Origin: JACKFE01 sp050248735
Lineage (GTDB): Bacteria > Nitrospirota > Nitrospiria > Nitrospirales > UBA8639
DNA length: 64,000 nt
NCBI GenBank assembly: GCA_050248735.1
Contig: JBFWRU010000010.1
Location: forward strand, 62,001-126,000
Direction of reading: 5' to 3'
Program-made: the position numbers and the translations under genes
Notes under the pieces: generated by a model
The model's input: the letters and a program-made list of their open reading frames with translations, nothing else
Told to the model about the DNA's origin: nothing
The model's database searches: none
Shown: positions 35,993-45,080 of the stretch, in pieces
Position numbering within the stretch: position 1 is the stretch's first letter
How the letters are laid out: the number at the start of each line of letters is the position of its first letter

Positions 35993-36382
35993 CTAGGAAG
36001 TCGACTTTTGATCGTTTTGCTTCCCCCATGTTTCAGGATAGTCTTGGTGATTTTTTAAGAATTGAAATGTGTCGTCAGGCATAGTTGCTGACGATTGAGT
36101 TTTCAGAAAGTTTGAAATAATTCCTCTATGTTTCCGATTCAAACCAGAAGTCATATACATTTCTCGAAAAAAATCCCACTTGAAATTGGCATCCGTCTTG
36201 AGTGAATTGTGAAAGTGGATTGGTTTGGTTCTGAGGGTATTGGCTAGAAGTTGAATGGCTTTTTCAATGCTGTGGTATGGAGGGGCCAGGTGGAGGTGCG
36301 AATATAAAGTTTCAAGATGGGTGCGGAATTCCTCCCGGATAGACTGGACGCAAGTTTCTGGTGGAGTTGACGGTCGAGTCAC
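35993..36382 (-). CDS. Hypothetical protein, 129 residues
   Basis: A 129-residue basic protein without signal peptide or membrane segment. It is His- and Phe-rich near the middle ('KPIHFHNSLKTDANFKWDFF'). I do not recognise a family. It lies between lpxC and the sigma factor gene on the same strand, with gaps of 177 and 135 bases. It may be real but the evidence is only reading-frame length and no better overlapping frame. Confidence 0.35.
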   Translation of the reverse strand: MTRPSTPPETCVQSIREEFRTHLETLYSHLHLAPPYHSIEKAIQLLANTLRTKPIHFHNSLKTDANFKWDFFREMYMTSGLNRKHRGIISNFLKTQSSATMPDDTFQFLKNHQDYPETWGKQNDQKSTS

Positions 36383-36517
36383 AAAAAGGATTATCCCTAT
36401 AGCTTGGGAAAAAGAACCGTTGCATCATAATAGCAATGTGGGGTTCTGACAAGGGATTTAGAAATGAACCTTTGAAGTAAAAAATCTGGTTAACGAAATT
36501 TTGCAAAAGGCTCAAGT

Positions 36518-37663
36518 TTATTTCAGTGAAACCAGAAGATCCTTCATGGCCGGTTCCTTGAGTTTTTGAAGGGCTTTGGCTTCGATCTGACGGACTCGTT
36601 CCCTGGTCACAGACATAGATTGTCCCACTTCTTCCAGTGTCCAGGGTTCATCTTGCCCGATACCAAAGCGTAGGCGAATTACCATTTGTTCTCTGGGAGT
36701 CAGAGTTTCTAGAATCCGCTCAACCTGGTGATTGGTTTCTCTCCGTGAGACTGGGCCATCCGGGGTAAAGGTGCTCTTATCCGGTATGAAGTCGGTTAAA
36801 AAGGTATCGCCTTCCCCTATGGGTGTTTCCAAAGAAATGGGGTCTTGGAATGCTTGAAGTGTTTCTTGGACCTTTTCGGGGCTCAGTTTCAACACTTCTC
36901 CAATATCTTCTAATTGCGGCGGATGGGCAAATTGTTGAGTTAACCGTTTCGCGGTTCGCGCAATTTTGTTGGAAATCTCATTTAAATGAACAGGAACCCG
37001 GATTGTTCTGGATTGGTCGGCAAGGGCTCGGGTAATGCCCTGGCGAATCCACCATGTGGCATACGTGCTGAATTTGAACCCTTTCCGATATTGGAACCGC
37101 TCGGCCGCTTTCATGAGGCCAATGTTGCCCTCTTGCACCAGGTCCAGAAAGGCCAAGCCATGCCCGTTATACCGTTTAGCAATATCCACCACTAACCGAA
37201 GGTTGCGTTGTACTAATTCAGATTTGGACTTCTCTAAATTGTACTTGGCCTGTTTCAGTTGAAGAGATAAGGGTTGAAGGATTTTCGCTGCGCCAGGATT
37301 TAGGGCAGAAATCTCTTTGAAAACCTGGAGCACTTTTTCAACGGCTGGAGCAGAAAGTCCATTGAGGGCCAGCGTTTCTTTTAATACTGAAATGGCCGCA
37401 TCACGTTCAAATCCCTTTTTTGTGGTAGCGATGCATTGTAACGCATGTTTAACAATTGACCGAATGCTGCGGGAAGCCTGGTCAATTTCTTTGGCCAATT
37501 CAATTTCGGAGTCTTTGTTCAAAAGGGGGCGACTTCCGAATGAACGGAAATAGAGGGATTCCAAAGCCGGTCCCCAGCCCTTAACCAATGGTTTTTCACC
37601 TTTGGTTTCTTGGGATTCAGTTTGTGAATGTTGAGGATCTTCAAGGACGGATTGGTAGTTCAT
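36518..37663 (-). CDS. RNA polymerase sigma-70 family factor (RpoD/RpoS-like)
   Basis: A 381-residue sigma factor. Region 2 shows 'RNLRLVVDIAKRYNGHGLAFLDLVQEGN' pieces, 'KFSTYATWWIRQGITRALADQSRTIRVP' pieces; region 3 follows; region 4 has 'VTRERVRQIEAKAL' with the -35-binding helix. It is shorter than a housekeeping RpoD (no large region 1.1) and is closest to group 2 factors such as RpoS. I leave the symbol blank. A perfect TTGACA with an 11-base palindrome just downstream of it lies in its likely promoter. Confidence 0.92.
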   Translation of the reverse strand: MNYQSVLEDPQHSQTESQETKGEKPLVKGWGPALESLYFRSFGSRPLLNKDSEIELAKEIDQASRSIRSIVKHALQCIATTKKGFERDAAISVLKETLALNGLSAPAVEKVLQVFKEISALNPGAAKILQPLSLQLKQAKYNLEKSKSELVQRNLRLVVDIAKRYNGHGLAFLDLVQEGNIGLMKAAERFQYRKGFKFSTYATWWIRQGITRALADQSRTIRVPVHLNEISNKIARTAKRLTQQFAHPPQLEDIGEVLKLSPEKVQETLQAFQDPISLETPIGEGDTFLTDFIPDKSTFTPDGPVSRRETNHQVERILETLTPREQMVIRLRFGIGQDEPWTLEEVGQSMSVTRERVRQIEAKALQKLKEPAMKDLLVSLK

Positions 37664-37715
37664 AGGACCTTTCTTGGTGTTTAGGAACCCCCTATTTGAG
37701 GTGCACGTCAGTAAC

Positions 37716-37744
37716 CTAGATGAGACTAATTACTGTAATGTCAA
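37716..37744 (-). promoter_or_regulatory. Candidate promoter/operator of the sigma factor gene
   Basis: Read on the reverse strand, TTGACA at 37739-37744 is a perfect -35 hexamer. An 11-base palindrome ATTACTGTAAT at 37729-37739 lies directly next to it and could be an operator. The -10 at 37716-37721 (ATCTAG) is weak. Confidence 0.3.
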
Positions 37745-38070
37745 GTTTTAAAAAGCAAAAACTACGCCATTTAAGCCTATAAGGGTACTTTTTGGTTGAA
37801 AAGTTCTTGATGAATCTCATGGAATTACAGATTTCATGGGTTTCTTTTTTTATCCATTTGGCCCTAAATATGCTCAGAACCCTAAGGGATTCCTTCCTAA
37901 TTGTCCGCTGGAGGTATTCAATCTGGCGGTTGGGAGGGAGGAAATCTCATGCTGTAATATGTTTCGGCATAAAATTGGCTCGCTGGATGACTCGCAAGGC
38001 AAATATTGAGAGAAAATTGACCTGGGATAGTAAAAAAATGCGGTGGGATTTGACGGATCTGTTGGATTTC
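37745..38070. other. Intergenic, no gene supported
   Basis: 326 bases between the sigma promoter and the TrkA-type gene. A plus-strand frame here has no recognisable similarity and unusual composition; I do not call it. Confidence 0.4.
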
Positions 38071-38760
38071 TTACACATCATTACAGAATAGATCGAGATC
38101 CTCCTCTCTCCCAATCATCACTAAGACATCGCCTTTTTCCACGACATCATCCGGTTTCGGGGTGAAATTAAACGTTTCCTCCTTGACCATCCGGCCTTTG
38201 ACCATTCTGCTCACTTGTTGTTTGATCCCGATAATATTCAGGTGGTGTTTGCCTCGTAACTTAATTTCCTCCAAACTTAATCCGGACAACTTCTCCGAAA
38301 CGGATACTTCCTCTACAGAATAACCCGGGGCTAACTCCAAATATTCAATGACGCTGGGAGAAACCAGTCGATGTGCCAGGCGAATTGCGGCGTCTCGTTC
38401 CGGGTAAATGACTTCGTCCACTCCTAGGTTTTTCAGGATTTTTCCTTGAATAGGGGCTACGGCCTTGGCAATAATGGATTTGACACCCATTTCCTTCAGG
38501 GTCTGGACAATCAGAATACTGGCCTCAATGTTCTCTCCGATACTCACGACCGCCACGTCCACGTTTTGGGCACTTACGGCTTTTAAGGCCCGCTCATCCG
38601 TGGCATCGCACTGAACGGCGAAGGTGGCTATGTCACTGATCGCTTGAATCCTTTCTTCGTCTCGATCAATGGCTAATACCTCACATCCTTTGGTCACGAG
38701 TGTTTGGGCCACGCTATATCCAAATCGTCCGAGGCCTACAACAGCAAATAAACGTTTCAT
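38071..38760 (-). CDS. TrkA/KtrA-type potassium transport regulator
   Basis: A 229-residue RCK protein. The N-terminal Rossmann fold starts 'FAVVGLGRFGYSVAQ' (GxGxxG) and binds NAD or ATP/ADP, with 'AIDRDEER' after the second strand. The C-terminal RCK_C domain lies at about 145-225. It would gate a membrane K+ channel or transporter. The membrane partner (KtrB/TrkH) is not adjacent. Confidence 0.9.
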   Translation of the reverse strand: MKRLFAVVGLGRFGYSVAQTLVTKGCEVLAIDRDEERIQAISDIATFAVQCDATDERALKAVSAQNVDVAVVSIGENIEASILIVQTLKEMGVKSIIAKAVAPIQGKILKNLGVDEVIYPERDAAIRLAHRLVSPSVIEYLELAPGYSVEEVSVSEKLSGLSLEEIKLRGKHHLNIIGIKQQVSRMVKGRMVKEETFNFTPKPDDVVEKGDVLVMIGREEDLDLFCNDV

Positions 38761-39182
38761 GGAAGCGTCTTCCTCATTGTGAAAGAAAGCAATGGATTGT
38801 CAGTCATCTTAACCTTTTATTCGAACCCTGGCCGAAGCCGTGGATAAAAAAAGCCATTATTCAGAGGATGACGGTCCATTAAATTCTTAATTATGGTCGG
38901 ATTGAGCTTAGTGGATGAGATCGAGCCTCCTTCCAATTTGAAAGGAGCCCCTTTGGAAAACCCCGTTTTCTGTGAAAATCGATTATTCAAGCGGTGGAGG
39001 AATAACGAGGATGAGAGTCCCAGAGAAGTGTTCACAATAATATGCTGTATGAAAAGGGGTGTCAAGATTCGGAAAGGCCATGGAGTTTTAGGATTAGGAG
39101 TGAATCAAATACTCAGGAACATGTCTCCCCCCTTTGATGGGTGTCAATCGACTGTGAGAGCTTGCTAGAATGCGGCGGTCCT
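38761..39182. other. Intergenic, no gene supported
   Basis: 422 bases between divergent genes. Promoters of both lie here. I see no repeat or structured RNA. Confidence 0.4.
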
Positions 39183-40082
39183 ATGAAACAATTCCAGGCC
39201 GGACAACGCATTCATCTCGTAGATAAAAAAGAGCGTCACTATGCGGTGACTCTCCGGAGCGGGGATACCTTTCAGCATAGCGGGGATCGAATTGCCCATG
39301 ATGCCATTATTGGCCAGCCGGACGGAACCATGGTGACCTTTTCGAGTGGACGGTCTATGTTGGCTCTTCAACCGACTTTGGGCGAATATACGTTAAAGAT
39401 GCCAAGAGGGGCCCAGGTCATTTATCCGAAAGACTTGGCCATGATTACGACCTGGGCAGATATTTACCCGGGAGCTCGGGTTTTTGAAGCGGGAGTCGGG
39501 TCAGGCTCCCTGACTATGGCACTTCTGCGGGCGGTAGGAGACCGCGGATGTGTGGTGAGTTATGAAGTCCGTGAAGATTTTGCTGCCACGGCTCAAAAAA
39601 ATATTGAGCGATATATGGGGAAAGTTCCCAACTTTTTCCTCCATATCCGTGACGCCTACGAAGGAATTGAAATTGGCGAGGTTGTTTCGGAGTGGAAATT
39701 CGATCGGCTCGTGTTGGACCTCCCCGAACCTTGGCGGGTTGTCCCCCATGCGGCTTTGGCCTTACGGACCGGGGGAATGTATTTAAGTTATGTACCCACC
39801 GTTCCTCAAGTCATGCAGACCGTTCAGGCATTGGAGCAGAGCCGGGTGTTTACACTCATAGAAACCTTTGAAACCTTGTTGCGAACCTGGAATATCAAAG
39901 GCCGCAGTGTCAGGCCAGACCATCGGATGGTGGCTCATTCCGGCTTTATCACCGTCGCGCGAAAAGTAGACAAGCAGATGTTCAAGGATGAACCGGAGGC
40001 CATTGAAGACCATTCTCGGGATCTTGGTCTCAATGAATTCAAGGAGGAGAGTGATGCAATAACCCAATTCGACCACTCCTGA
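39183..40082 (+). CDS. trmI: tRNA (adenine(58)-N1)-methyltransferase
   Basis: A protein of about 299 residues of the TrmI family, methylating A58 in the T-loop of tRNA. The N-terminal domain precedes a SAM-binding motif 'RVFEAGVGSGSLTMALLRAVG', with 'VLDLPEPW' as the post-I motif. An upstream GTG at 39141 is unlikely; the ATG at 39183 gives the usual N-terminus 'MKQFQAGQRIHLVD'. The response regulator gene follows 33 bases later. Confidence 0.9.
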   Translation: MKQFQAGQRIHLVDKKERHYAVTLRSGDTFQHSGDRIAHDAIIGQPDGTMVTFSSGRSMLALQPTLGEYTLKMPRGAQVIYPKDLAMITTWADIYPGARVFEAGVGSGSLTMALLRAVGDRGCVVSYEVREDFAATAQKNIERYMGKVPNFFLHIRDAYEGIEIGEVVSEWKFDRLVLDLPEPWRVVPHAALALRTGGMYLSYVPTVPQVMQTVQALEQSRVFTLIETFETLLRTWNIKGRSVRPDHRMVAHSGFITVARKVDKQMFKDEPEAIEDHSRDLGLNEFKEESDAITQFDHS

Positions 40083-40115
40083 TTTTTCCAGGACCACGCA
40101 ACCGAAAGGACCATT

Positions 40116-40490
40116 ATGGACAATAAGGTCAAAACCATTCTCATCGCCGATGATGAGGAGGATCTTCGGTTGCTCGTCCAAGTCACCCTAGAAAATCCCT
40201 CCTATGACATTATAACCGCCGTGGATGGCCCATCTGCCCTCCACGCGATTTATTCCCGAATCCCCGATTTATTAATCCTGGATTGGATGATGCCTGGCCT
40301 CAATGGTTGTCAGGTTGTCGATCAACTTCGCCAAAATCCTCATACCGCACGAATCCCAGTCGTCATGTTGACAGCCAAAGATGAGCGTGAATCGAGCAAG
40401 GAAGTGCAAGCGTTAGGGCTGGCGGGGTTTTTGGTGAAACCTTTCAGCCCTCTGGAATTAATACATAAGGTCAGGGAGGTGTTGGCTTGA
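40116..40490 (+). CDS. Response regulator receiver protein
   Basis: A 124-residue standalone receiver. Acidic residues D12 and D13, phospho-acceptor Asp at about 56 ('LLILDWMMPGLNG') and Lys in 'VKPFSPLEL' are present. Its last codons overlap the HD-GYP gene by four bases, so it should be translated together with it and probably act as its input. Confidence 0.92.
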   Translation: MDNKVKTILIADDEEDLRLLVQVTLENPSYDIITAVDGPSALHAIYSRIPDLLILDWMMPGLNGCQVVDQLRQNPHTARIPVVMLTAKDERESSKEVQALGLAGFLVKPFSPLELIHKVREVLA

Positions 40491-41377
40491 AGAAAAATCC
40501 GTCTAGTTTCCCGGAGTCATCCAGGGCGGCTATTCGCCATTCTCCACAAGGACCAGAAAAACCATTGATTCCCCCAACTCCGGAACGAAAGCAATTGGAT
40601 GCCACTCGAGCTCAGTTGGTGATTTTTGCCAAAGATTTTAAAAATATGCTTCGCATGAAAGACGAACAATCTGACAAATTGAAGAAAGCCCATGCTCAAT
40701 TGTTAACATATGCAAAAGATCTGAAGGTGGCGTTGGAAGCAGAGCAGCAGAAAAATTTGGAATTGGAGAAATCCTATACAGATACTATTCTTCGATTAGC
40801 TCGCGCCTCGCGGTATAAGGATGAGGAAACCGGTGCTCATATTGACCGACTCAGTCATTATTCGCAAGCCATGGCGTTATACATTGGGTGGGAGGCTTCC
40901 AAAGCCCAGGGCTTATTTATCGCGGCTCCCATGCATGATGTTGGAAAAATTGGCGTACCCGATTCGGTATTGGGCAAGCAAGGACCGTTAACCGAAGAGG
41001 AATGGCTGTCGATTCGACAGCACCCACAGTTGGGGGCAAACTTATTGGCGGGGTCCCACTCTCCGCTGCTGGAAATGGCCAGGGAGGTTGCCCTGACTCA
41101 TCACGAACGATGGGATGGAAGTGGATATCCCCATGGATTGAAGGGCACCAGAATTCCGATGTCCGGTCGAATTGTCATGTTATGTGATCTGTATGATGCC
41201 CTCCGCAGTCAGCGGCCTTACAAACCCTCTTATAGCCATCAAAAAACTTGTGACATCATGCTCAATGGGAACGATCGTACCAAACCCTCCCATTTCGACC
41301 CTACCTTGCTGGAGGCCTTTAGGGAAATGCACCAGCGCTTCAACGAAATCTACACCACGGTCCAGGACATTCAATAG
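40487..41377 (+). CDS. HD-GYP domain phosphodiesterase
   Basis: A 296-residue protein. An N-terminal coiled coil (about residues 35-100) precedes an HD-GYP domain: the HD pair in 'MHDVGKIGVPD' near 145, and 'HHERWDGSGYPHGLKG' with the GYP triplet near 205-220. Metal-binding residues look complete, so it likely hydrolyses c-di-GMP. It starts with TTG inside the end of the response regulator gene. Confidence 0.93.
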   Translation: MKKNPSSFPESSRAAIRHSPQGPEKPLIPPTPERKQLDATRAQLVIFAKDFKNMLRMKDEQSDKLKKAHAQLLTYAKDLKVALEAEQQKNLELEKSYTDTILRLARASRYKDEETGAHIDRLSHYSQAMALYIGWEASKAQGLFIAAPMHDVGKIGVPDSVLGKQGPLTEEEWLSIRQHPQLGANLLAGSHSPLLEMAREVALTHHERWDGSGYPHGLKGTRIPMSGRIVMLCDLYDALRSQRPYKPSYSHQKTCDIMLNGNDRTKPSHFDPTLLEAFREMHQRFNEIYTTVQDIQ

Positions 41378-41410
41378 GGCTTGACGAGGCTTCCTTGGTG
41401 GTCAGGTGAT

Positions 41411-41833
41411 TTATTTGGGATGCTGGACGGGATAACCGGCTTCTTCCCAGGCATTCATGCTTCCTTCTACGTTATAGACGTGTTGATATCCAAGTCGCAT
41501 TAGGGTTTCGGCGGCAATATTGCTCCGGTGTCCTGATTGGCAATAGACCACTATGTGATCATCCAACTTGACATGAAGTTCCTGATGCCTGGCCTGGATG
41601 TCCCGAAAATCAATATTAAAATCGGTTCCGGGGATAAATCCACCTTGGTGTTCTTCCGGCGATCGGACATCAACCAGGACAAATCCCTTTTGATCGGGTC
41701 TTTCTGCTTTATCCAGCCCTTCTTTTACCTGTTGAACCTGTAAGATGTATGGTTCGGTAGCTGCGAAGAGAACCGGGGTGATAGTCAGGAATGCCAGAAA
41801 AAAAAGCCCGAGAGCCAGTGTGCGTTTCGTCAT
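41411..41833 (-). CDS. Exported rhodanese-like sulfurtransferase
   Basis: A 140-residue protein with a signal peptide (about residues 1-25, 'ALGLFFLAFLTITPVLFA'). The rhodanese domain has the active-site loop CQSGHRS (Cys near 103), a loop size typical for single-domain sulfurtransferases. Location should be periplasmic. Substrate sulfur carrier unknown. Confidence 0.9.
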   Translation of the reverse strand: MTKRTLALGLFFLAFLTITPVLFAATEPYILQVQQVKEGLDKAERPDQKGFVLVDVRSPEEHQGGFIPGTDFNIDFRDIQARHQELHVKLDDHIVVYCQSGHRSNIAAETLMRLGYQHVYNVEGSMNAWEEAGYPVQHPK

Positions 41834-42043
41834 GATGACCTCTGGAGGTAAAAGGTGAAAGGGTATACTGCAAGTTTTTCAACAAAGTTCGGGATCTCTT
41901 GTCCGGACTTTGTTTCTCCTATTGTCCTGCTTACCCTTATTTAAAATTGTAGGACGCAATTTGCAGGATGGTCAAGGAAGAAGCTCAGTTGAGGCTTCTA
42001 GCGGAGGATGGAGAGGTAATACCGATAGCAATCGATCAGGTTG

Positions 42044-42610
42044 TCAGTTACCTTGAGTCAGGTCTTCAAGGGTAAGGAGGGGAAGCAGTTGGATCCCATG
42101 AGGGGAGAGAGTGGATGCTCCCTGATCGTCAGATCGATCGACAATCACCAGGCTATGTGTCACGGTCAGGTGTTGTTGTCTGGCGGCCTCCGCAGCCTTT
42201 AGAATGGAGCCGCCGGTCGTCAGGACATCATCAACGATCAAGGCGTGTTCCCCCGACTGAATGTGTCCTTCGATGAGTTTCCCCAGCCCATGGTCCTTGG
42301 GTTGCTTACGGACCACAAAGGTTTTCCATTCACGCCTGGGATTGGACGTATAGCCATAATCGGAAATGCAGGTGGCAAGGGGAATGGCACCGATTTCAAG
42401 GCCGCCAATTAAGGCAAAGGAATAATCTTTAAGTATTTCAAAAGCCAATTGTGCGACCAGGTAACGCGGTCGGGGATGTGCCAGAATGGTTCGGCAATCC
42501 ACATAGTAGGGGCTTATGATGCCGGAGGCCAACCGGAATCCTTCCTTTGGATTCCATTGAAATGCTCCGAGGCGGTGAAAGGCTCCGATAAGCTCATCTT
42601 TGGGATTCAT
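42044..42610 (-). CDS. pyrE: Orotate phosphoribosyltransferase
   Basis: A 188-residue PyrE, converting orotate and PRPP to OMP. The PRPP-binding motif 'ALIVDDVLTTGGSI' at about 127-140 and 'VRKQPKDHGLGKLIEG' near 105-118 (flexible loop with Lys) are intact. A solitary pyr gene here. The 210-base gap to the rhodanese gene contains no gene. Confidence 0.94.
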   Translation of the reverse strand: MNPKDELIGAFHRLGAFQWNPKEGFRLASGIISPYYVDCRTILAHPRPRYLVAQLAFEILKDYSFALIGGLEIGAIPLATCISDYGYTSNPRREWKTFVVRKQPKDHGLGKLIEGHIQSGEHALIVDDVLTTGGSILKAAEAARQQHLTVTHSLVIVDRSDDQGASTLSPHGIQLLPLLTLEDLTQGN

Positions 42611-42728
42611 GGAATGGCTTCTACCATTGTCTTGTGAGAAATCGCAACAGAAGGGTTAAAAAGCTGTGCATTAGGGAGGGGGAATTTGGTAAAAAGGAAT
42701 GTTTCTCCTAATGGAGGGTTTCTGTTCG

Positions 42729-43583
42729 ATGTACAAATTAAAAAAACGTCCGGTAAAAAAAGATAAACCTCCTGTTTTGTATAACGTATTGGAAAATTAC
42801 ACCGATCATGATCCACCGGGGAATGTTATGGTTTGCGCCATGACCCAGCCCGAAAACCTCACCCTGCATGCACAGGTCCTGTCTGAAAGTTATGGAATTC
42901 CTTTGGAAACCATGGAATCGTTGCTGAAGGACGGTGGCGTCTATGTATTTCCTCAAGAGGGATTGCTGGTGACGAAGGGTGCATTTGTCGCGAAAGTCGA
43001 TCCCAACGGGCAACAACCCAAACAAACCTGGTTGCTGGATTTGGAGCAATTTGCCGCGGCTGAGCGCATGCGAACCGGGTATGGTGTGTCACTAGAGGAA
43101 GCCACGGAACGTGTATTTTATCGGGGACTTCCCCAGGAATTACAGGATCGCCTGAAAAAGCCTAATTTGGGGTTGGACTATTCCAAAATCGAAAGGTCCG
43201 TTGCGGCTGGTGGAGATCTGACGTATATCGATTTCCGGAAGGATTGGTCTCCTCACTTCAAGCGAAAATGTGTCATGCCTGATGGACAACTCATTGAAAC
43301 AAGTGGTTTGGAGGATTTTGCCGAATTGCATGACATTACCATGGAAGATGCCAGAAATTTATTGGACCATGGTGGAACGCTGGAACTAAAAGATCAAGGG
43401 GTGTTGGCCTGTCAAATTATTAATGGACAGCCTTCGGTGGCACGTTTTAATGTCCGGCAATACACCAAGGCTAAAGCTCTCCAACAAGAAAAAGATCTCC
43501 ATGTATTGGATGCCCTAAGCGAAGTCGCCTATAAGGATCCGGTCTTGATGCGGACCCTCCGTCGGGCGGAGGCCCCTACATAG
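42729..43583 (+). CDS. Hypothetical protein with internal repeats
   Basis: About 284 residues, soluble, no signal peptide. Two segments share a pattern: 'YGIPLETMESLLKDGGVYVFPQEGLLV' near the N-terminus and 'HDITMEDARNLLDHGGTLELKDQGVLA' near the C-terminus, with two weaker copies possible between. Each looks like a helix-beta module. I do not recognise the family. ATG at 42729 is preferred to 42699 because GGAGGG lies about 11 bases upstream. Confidence 0.55.
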   Translation: MYKLKKRPVKKDKPPVLYNVLENYTDHDPPGNVMVCAMTQPENLTLHAQVLSESYGIPLETMESLLKDGGVYVFPQEGLLVTKGAFVAKVDPNGQQPKQTWLLDLEQFAAAERMRTGYGVSLEEATERVFYRGLPQELQDRLKKPNLGLDYSKIERSVAAGGDLTYIDFRKDWSPHFKRKCVMPDGQLIETSGLEDFAELHDITMEDARNLLDHGGTLELKDQGVLACQIINGQPSVARFNVRQYTKAKALQQEKDLHVLDALSEVAYKDPVLMRTLRRAEAPT

Positions 43584-43607
43584 AGGCTCGTTCCAGGGGC
43601 TTTCTTT

Positions 43608-44048
43608 TCAATCCCATCCGATTGATTCATATCCCCGTTCCGCCAGGCAACGGTTCACAAAGGCTTTGTGAGTCGGTGAGGGCTCCGAGGCCTGAAATAA
43701 TCCTCGAAAAAAACCGACGGTGGCTCCCATTGCGGCACCAACGGCGGCACCAATCCCTGCTCCTCCCCTGATGGCTCCTCCCACGGCGCCTGTGGCACCA
43801 CCGACACCTGCCCCAACCACGGTATTTCCGGCCACCGTTGCGGCTCCATTCGACGCTACATATTCTTCTGCCAAAACCTGACATTCTTCAATATCTAGAC
43901 TGGCCTGATCGTCTCCAACTTCCTTCAAATGCTGATTGGGGTAGAGAACCGGTTTGGGGCCTGAGCAGCCATTTCCCGCAGTGAGAAAGATCAGCAAGCA
44001 TAACGTGAATATCCAGCGAGGAATGAGGTGAATGACTGGGTTTAACAT
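43608..44048 (-). CDS. Glycine-zipper lipoprotein
   Basis: A 146-residue protein with a signal peptide and lipobox-like 'AGNGCSG' (Cys near residue 28). Residues about 75-115 form a glycine-rich zipper ('GAGVGGATGAVGGAIRGG', 'GIGAAVGAAMGATVG'), typical of outer-membrane-associated small lipoproteins. The tail 'HKAFVNRCLAERGYE' is common in this type. Role unknown. Confidence 0.7.
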   Translation of the reverse strand: MLNPVIHLIPRWIFTLCLLIFLTAGNGCSGPKPVLYPNQHLKEVGDDQASLDIEECQVLAEEYVASNGAATVAGNTVVGAGVGGATGAVGGAIRGGAGIGAAVGAAMGATVGFFRGLFQASEPSPTHKAFVNRCLAERGYESIGWD

Positions 44049-44060
44049 GAAGTGCTCCTT

Positions 44061-44882
44061 TTAAGTCGTGGGAGGGGGAGATGAAAGTGGGGAAGGAGGT
44101 TTAACAAATCTGGCTGCCAGGGACATAAGGAACCTTCTGGGTAGCACTCGGGTCATCCAATAGGCAAGATGACCTTGCCACCCGATCATCACCAATGTTT
44201 GTCGGGATTCCAGGGCTTTCAACGAAACAGTCGCAACTTGATGGGGGGATTGCGGGAAGAGCACATGGCGAGGCCGATATCCTGCCGTACGATGAAAATC
44301 CGTGTCGGTAAATCCCGGGCAACACACCTGAACGGTCACCCCGGTGCCATCCGTTTCCTGCGCAACGGCTTCGAAAAAAGTGTTGAGGTAGGCTTTGGTC
44401 GCCGCATATTCGGCCATGTAGGGAATCGGGAATAAGCCGGCAAGTGACGAGACAATGATAATGGCCCCTTGGCCTTGCGCCACCATGTCAGGAAGAAACA
44501 ACCTGGTACTTTCGGTGATCTGAAGGACATGAAGGTGAAGCATGTTCCTGATTTTTGAATGAGGCATAGTGGCAAAGGTGCCATACAGCCCGAATCCGGC
44601 ATTGTGTATCAGGAGAGAGACGTTCCGGTTCAGCTCCAGGGCACGGGTATGTAAAGTTTGAGCGGAACTCGATTCGGTTAAATCCAAGTATTCCTTTTCT
44701 ACCATGACCGCATATTTCGATTGAAGGTCTGTAGTGATCCGGTCGAGGCGATTGTGATCCCTTCCGACCAGCAACAGGTTGTATCCATGTTTGGCTAATT
44801 GCTGGGCATAGGCGGCGCCAATTCCGCGAGAGGCTCCGGTAATGATCGCAAAAGGTGGCGGATGGCTCATGGTCTTATTCAA
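44061..44882 (-). CDS. Short-chain dehydrogenase/reductase
   Basis: A 273-residue SDR. The cofactor motif TGxxxGIG reads 'ITGASRGIGAAYA' at about residues 14-26, and the active site has Ser in 'IIIVSSLAGLF' and YxxxK in 'AEYAATKAYL'. It would reduce a small carbonyl or oxidise an alcohol with NAD(P). The substrate cannot be told. Confidence 0.9.
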   Translation of the reverse strand: MNKTMSHPPPFAIITGASRGIGAAYAQQLAKHGYNLLLVGRDHNRLDRITTDLQSKYAVMVEKEYLDLTESSSAQTLHTRALELNRNVSLLIHNAGFGLYGTFATMPHSKIRNMLHLHVLQITESTRLFLPDMVAQGQGAIIIVSSLAGLFPIPYMAEYAATKAYLNTFFEAVAQETDGTGVTVQVCCPGFTDTDFHRTAGYRPRHVLFPQSPHQVATVSLKALESRQTLVMIGWQGHLAYWMTRVLPRRFLMSLAARFVKPPSPLSSPPPTT

Positions 44883-45080
44883 ATTTCCGTTTTAATTGAT
44901 GGTACCTTACGGACCTTTTTCACAACGGTCAAATATGCGATAGGCGGCCAATCCGTTGTCGTAGTGGAAAAATGATAAAGAAAACGGACATTTTTACCGA
45001 TTGAACTTTATAGCCACTTTCAACAGAACCGGGTGTGCCAGTTTTGGGAATAGATCTGAAAACAAGGGAACAGAACTGTG

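Noticed and set aside
37792..38091. A 99-codon plus-strand frame between the sigma factor and TrkA-type genes
   Set aside because: Unusual composition, no ribosome site, and its end overlaps the TrkA-type gene.
38893..39168. A 91-codon plus-strand frame upstream of trmI
   Set aside because: No recognisable similarity and it sits in what should be the promoter region.
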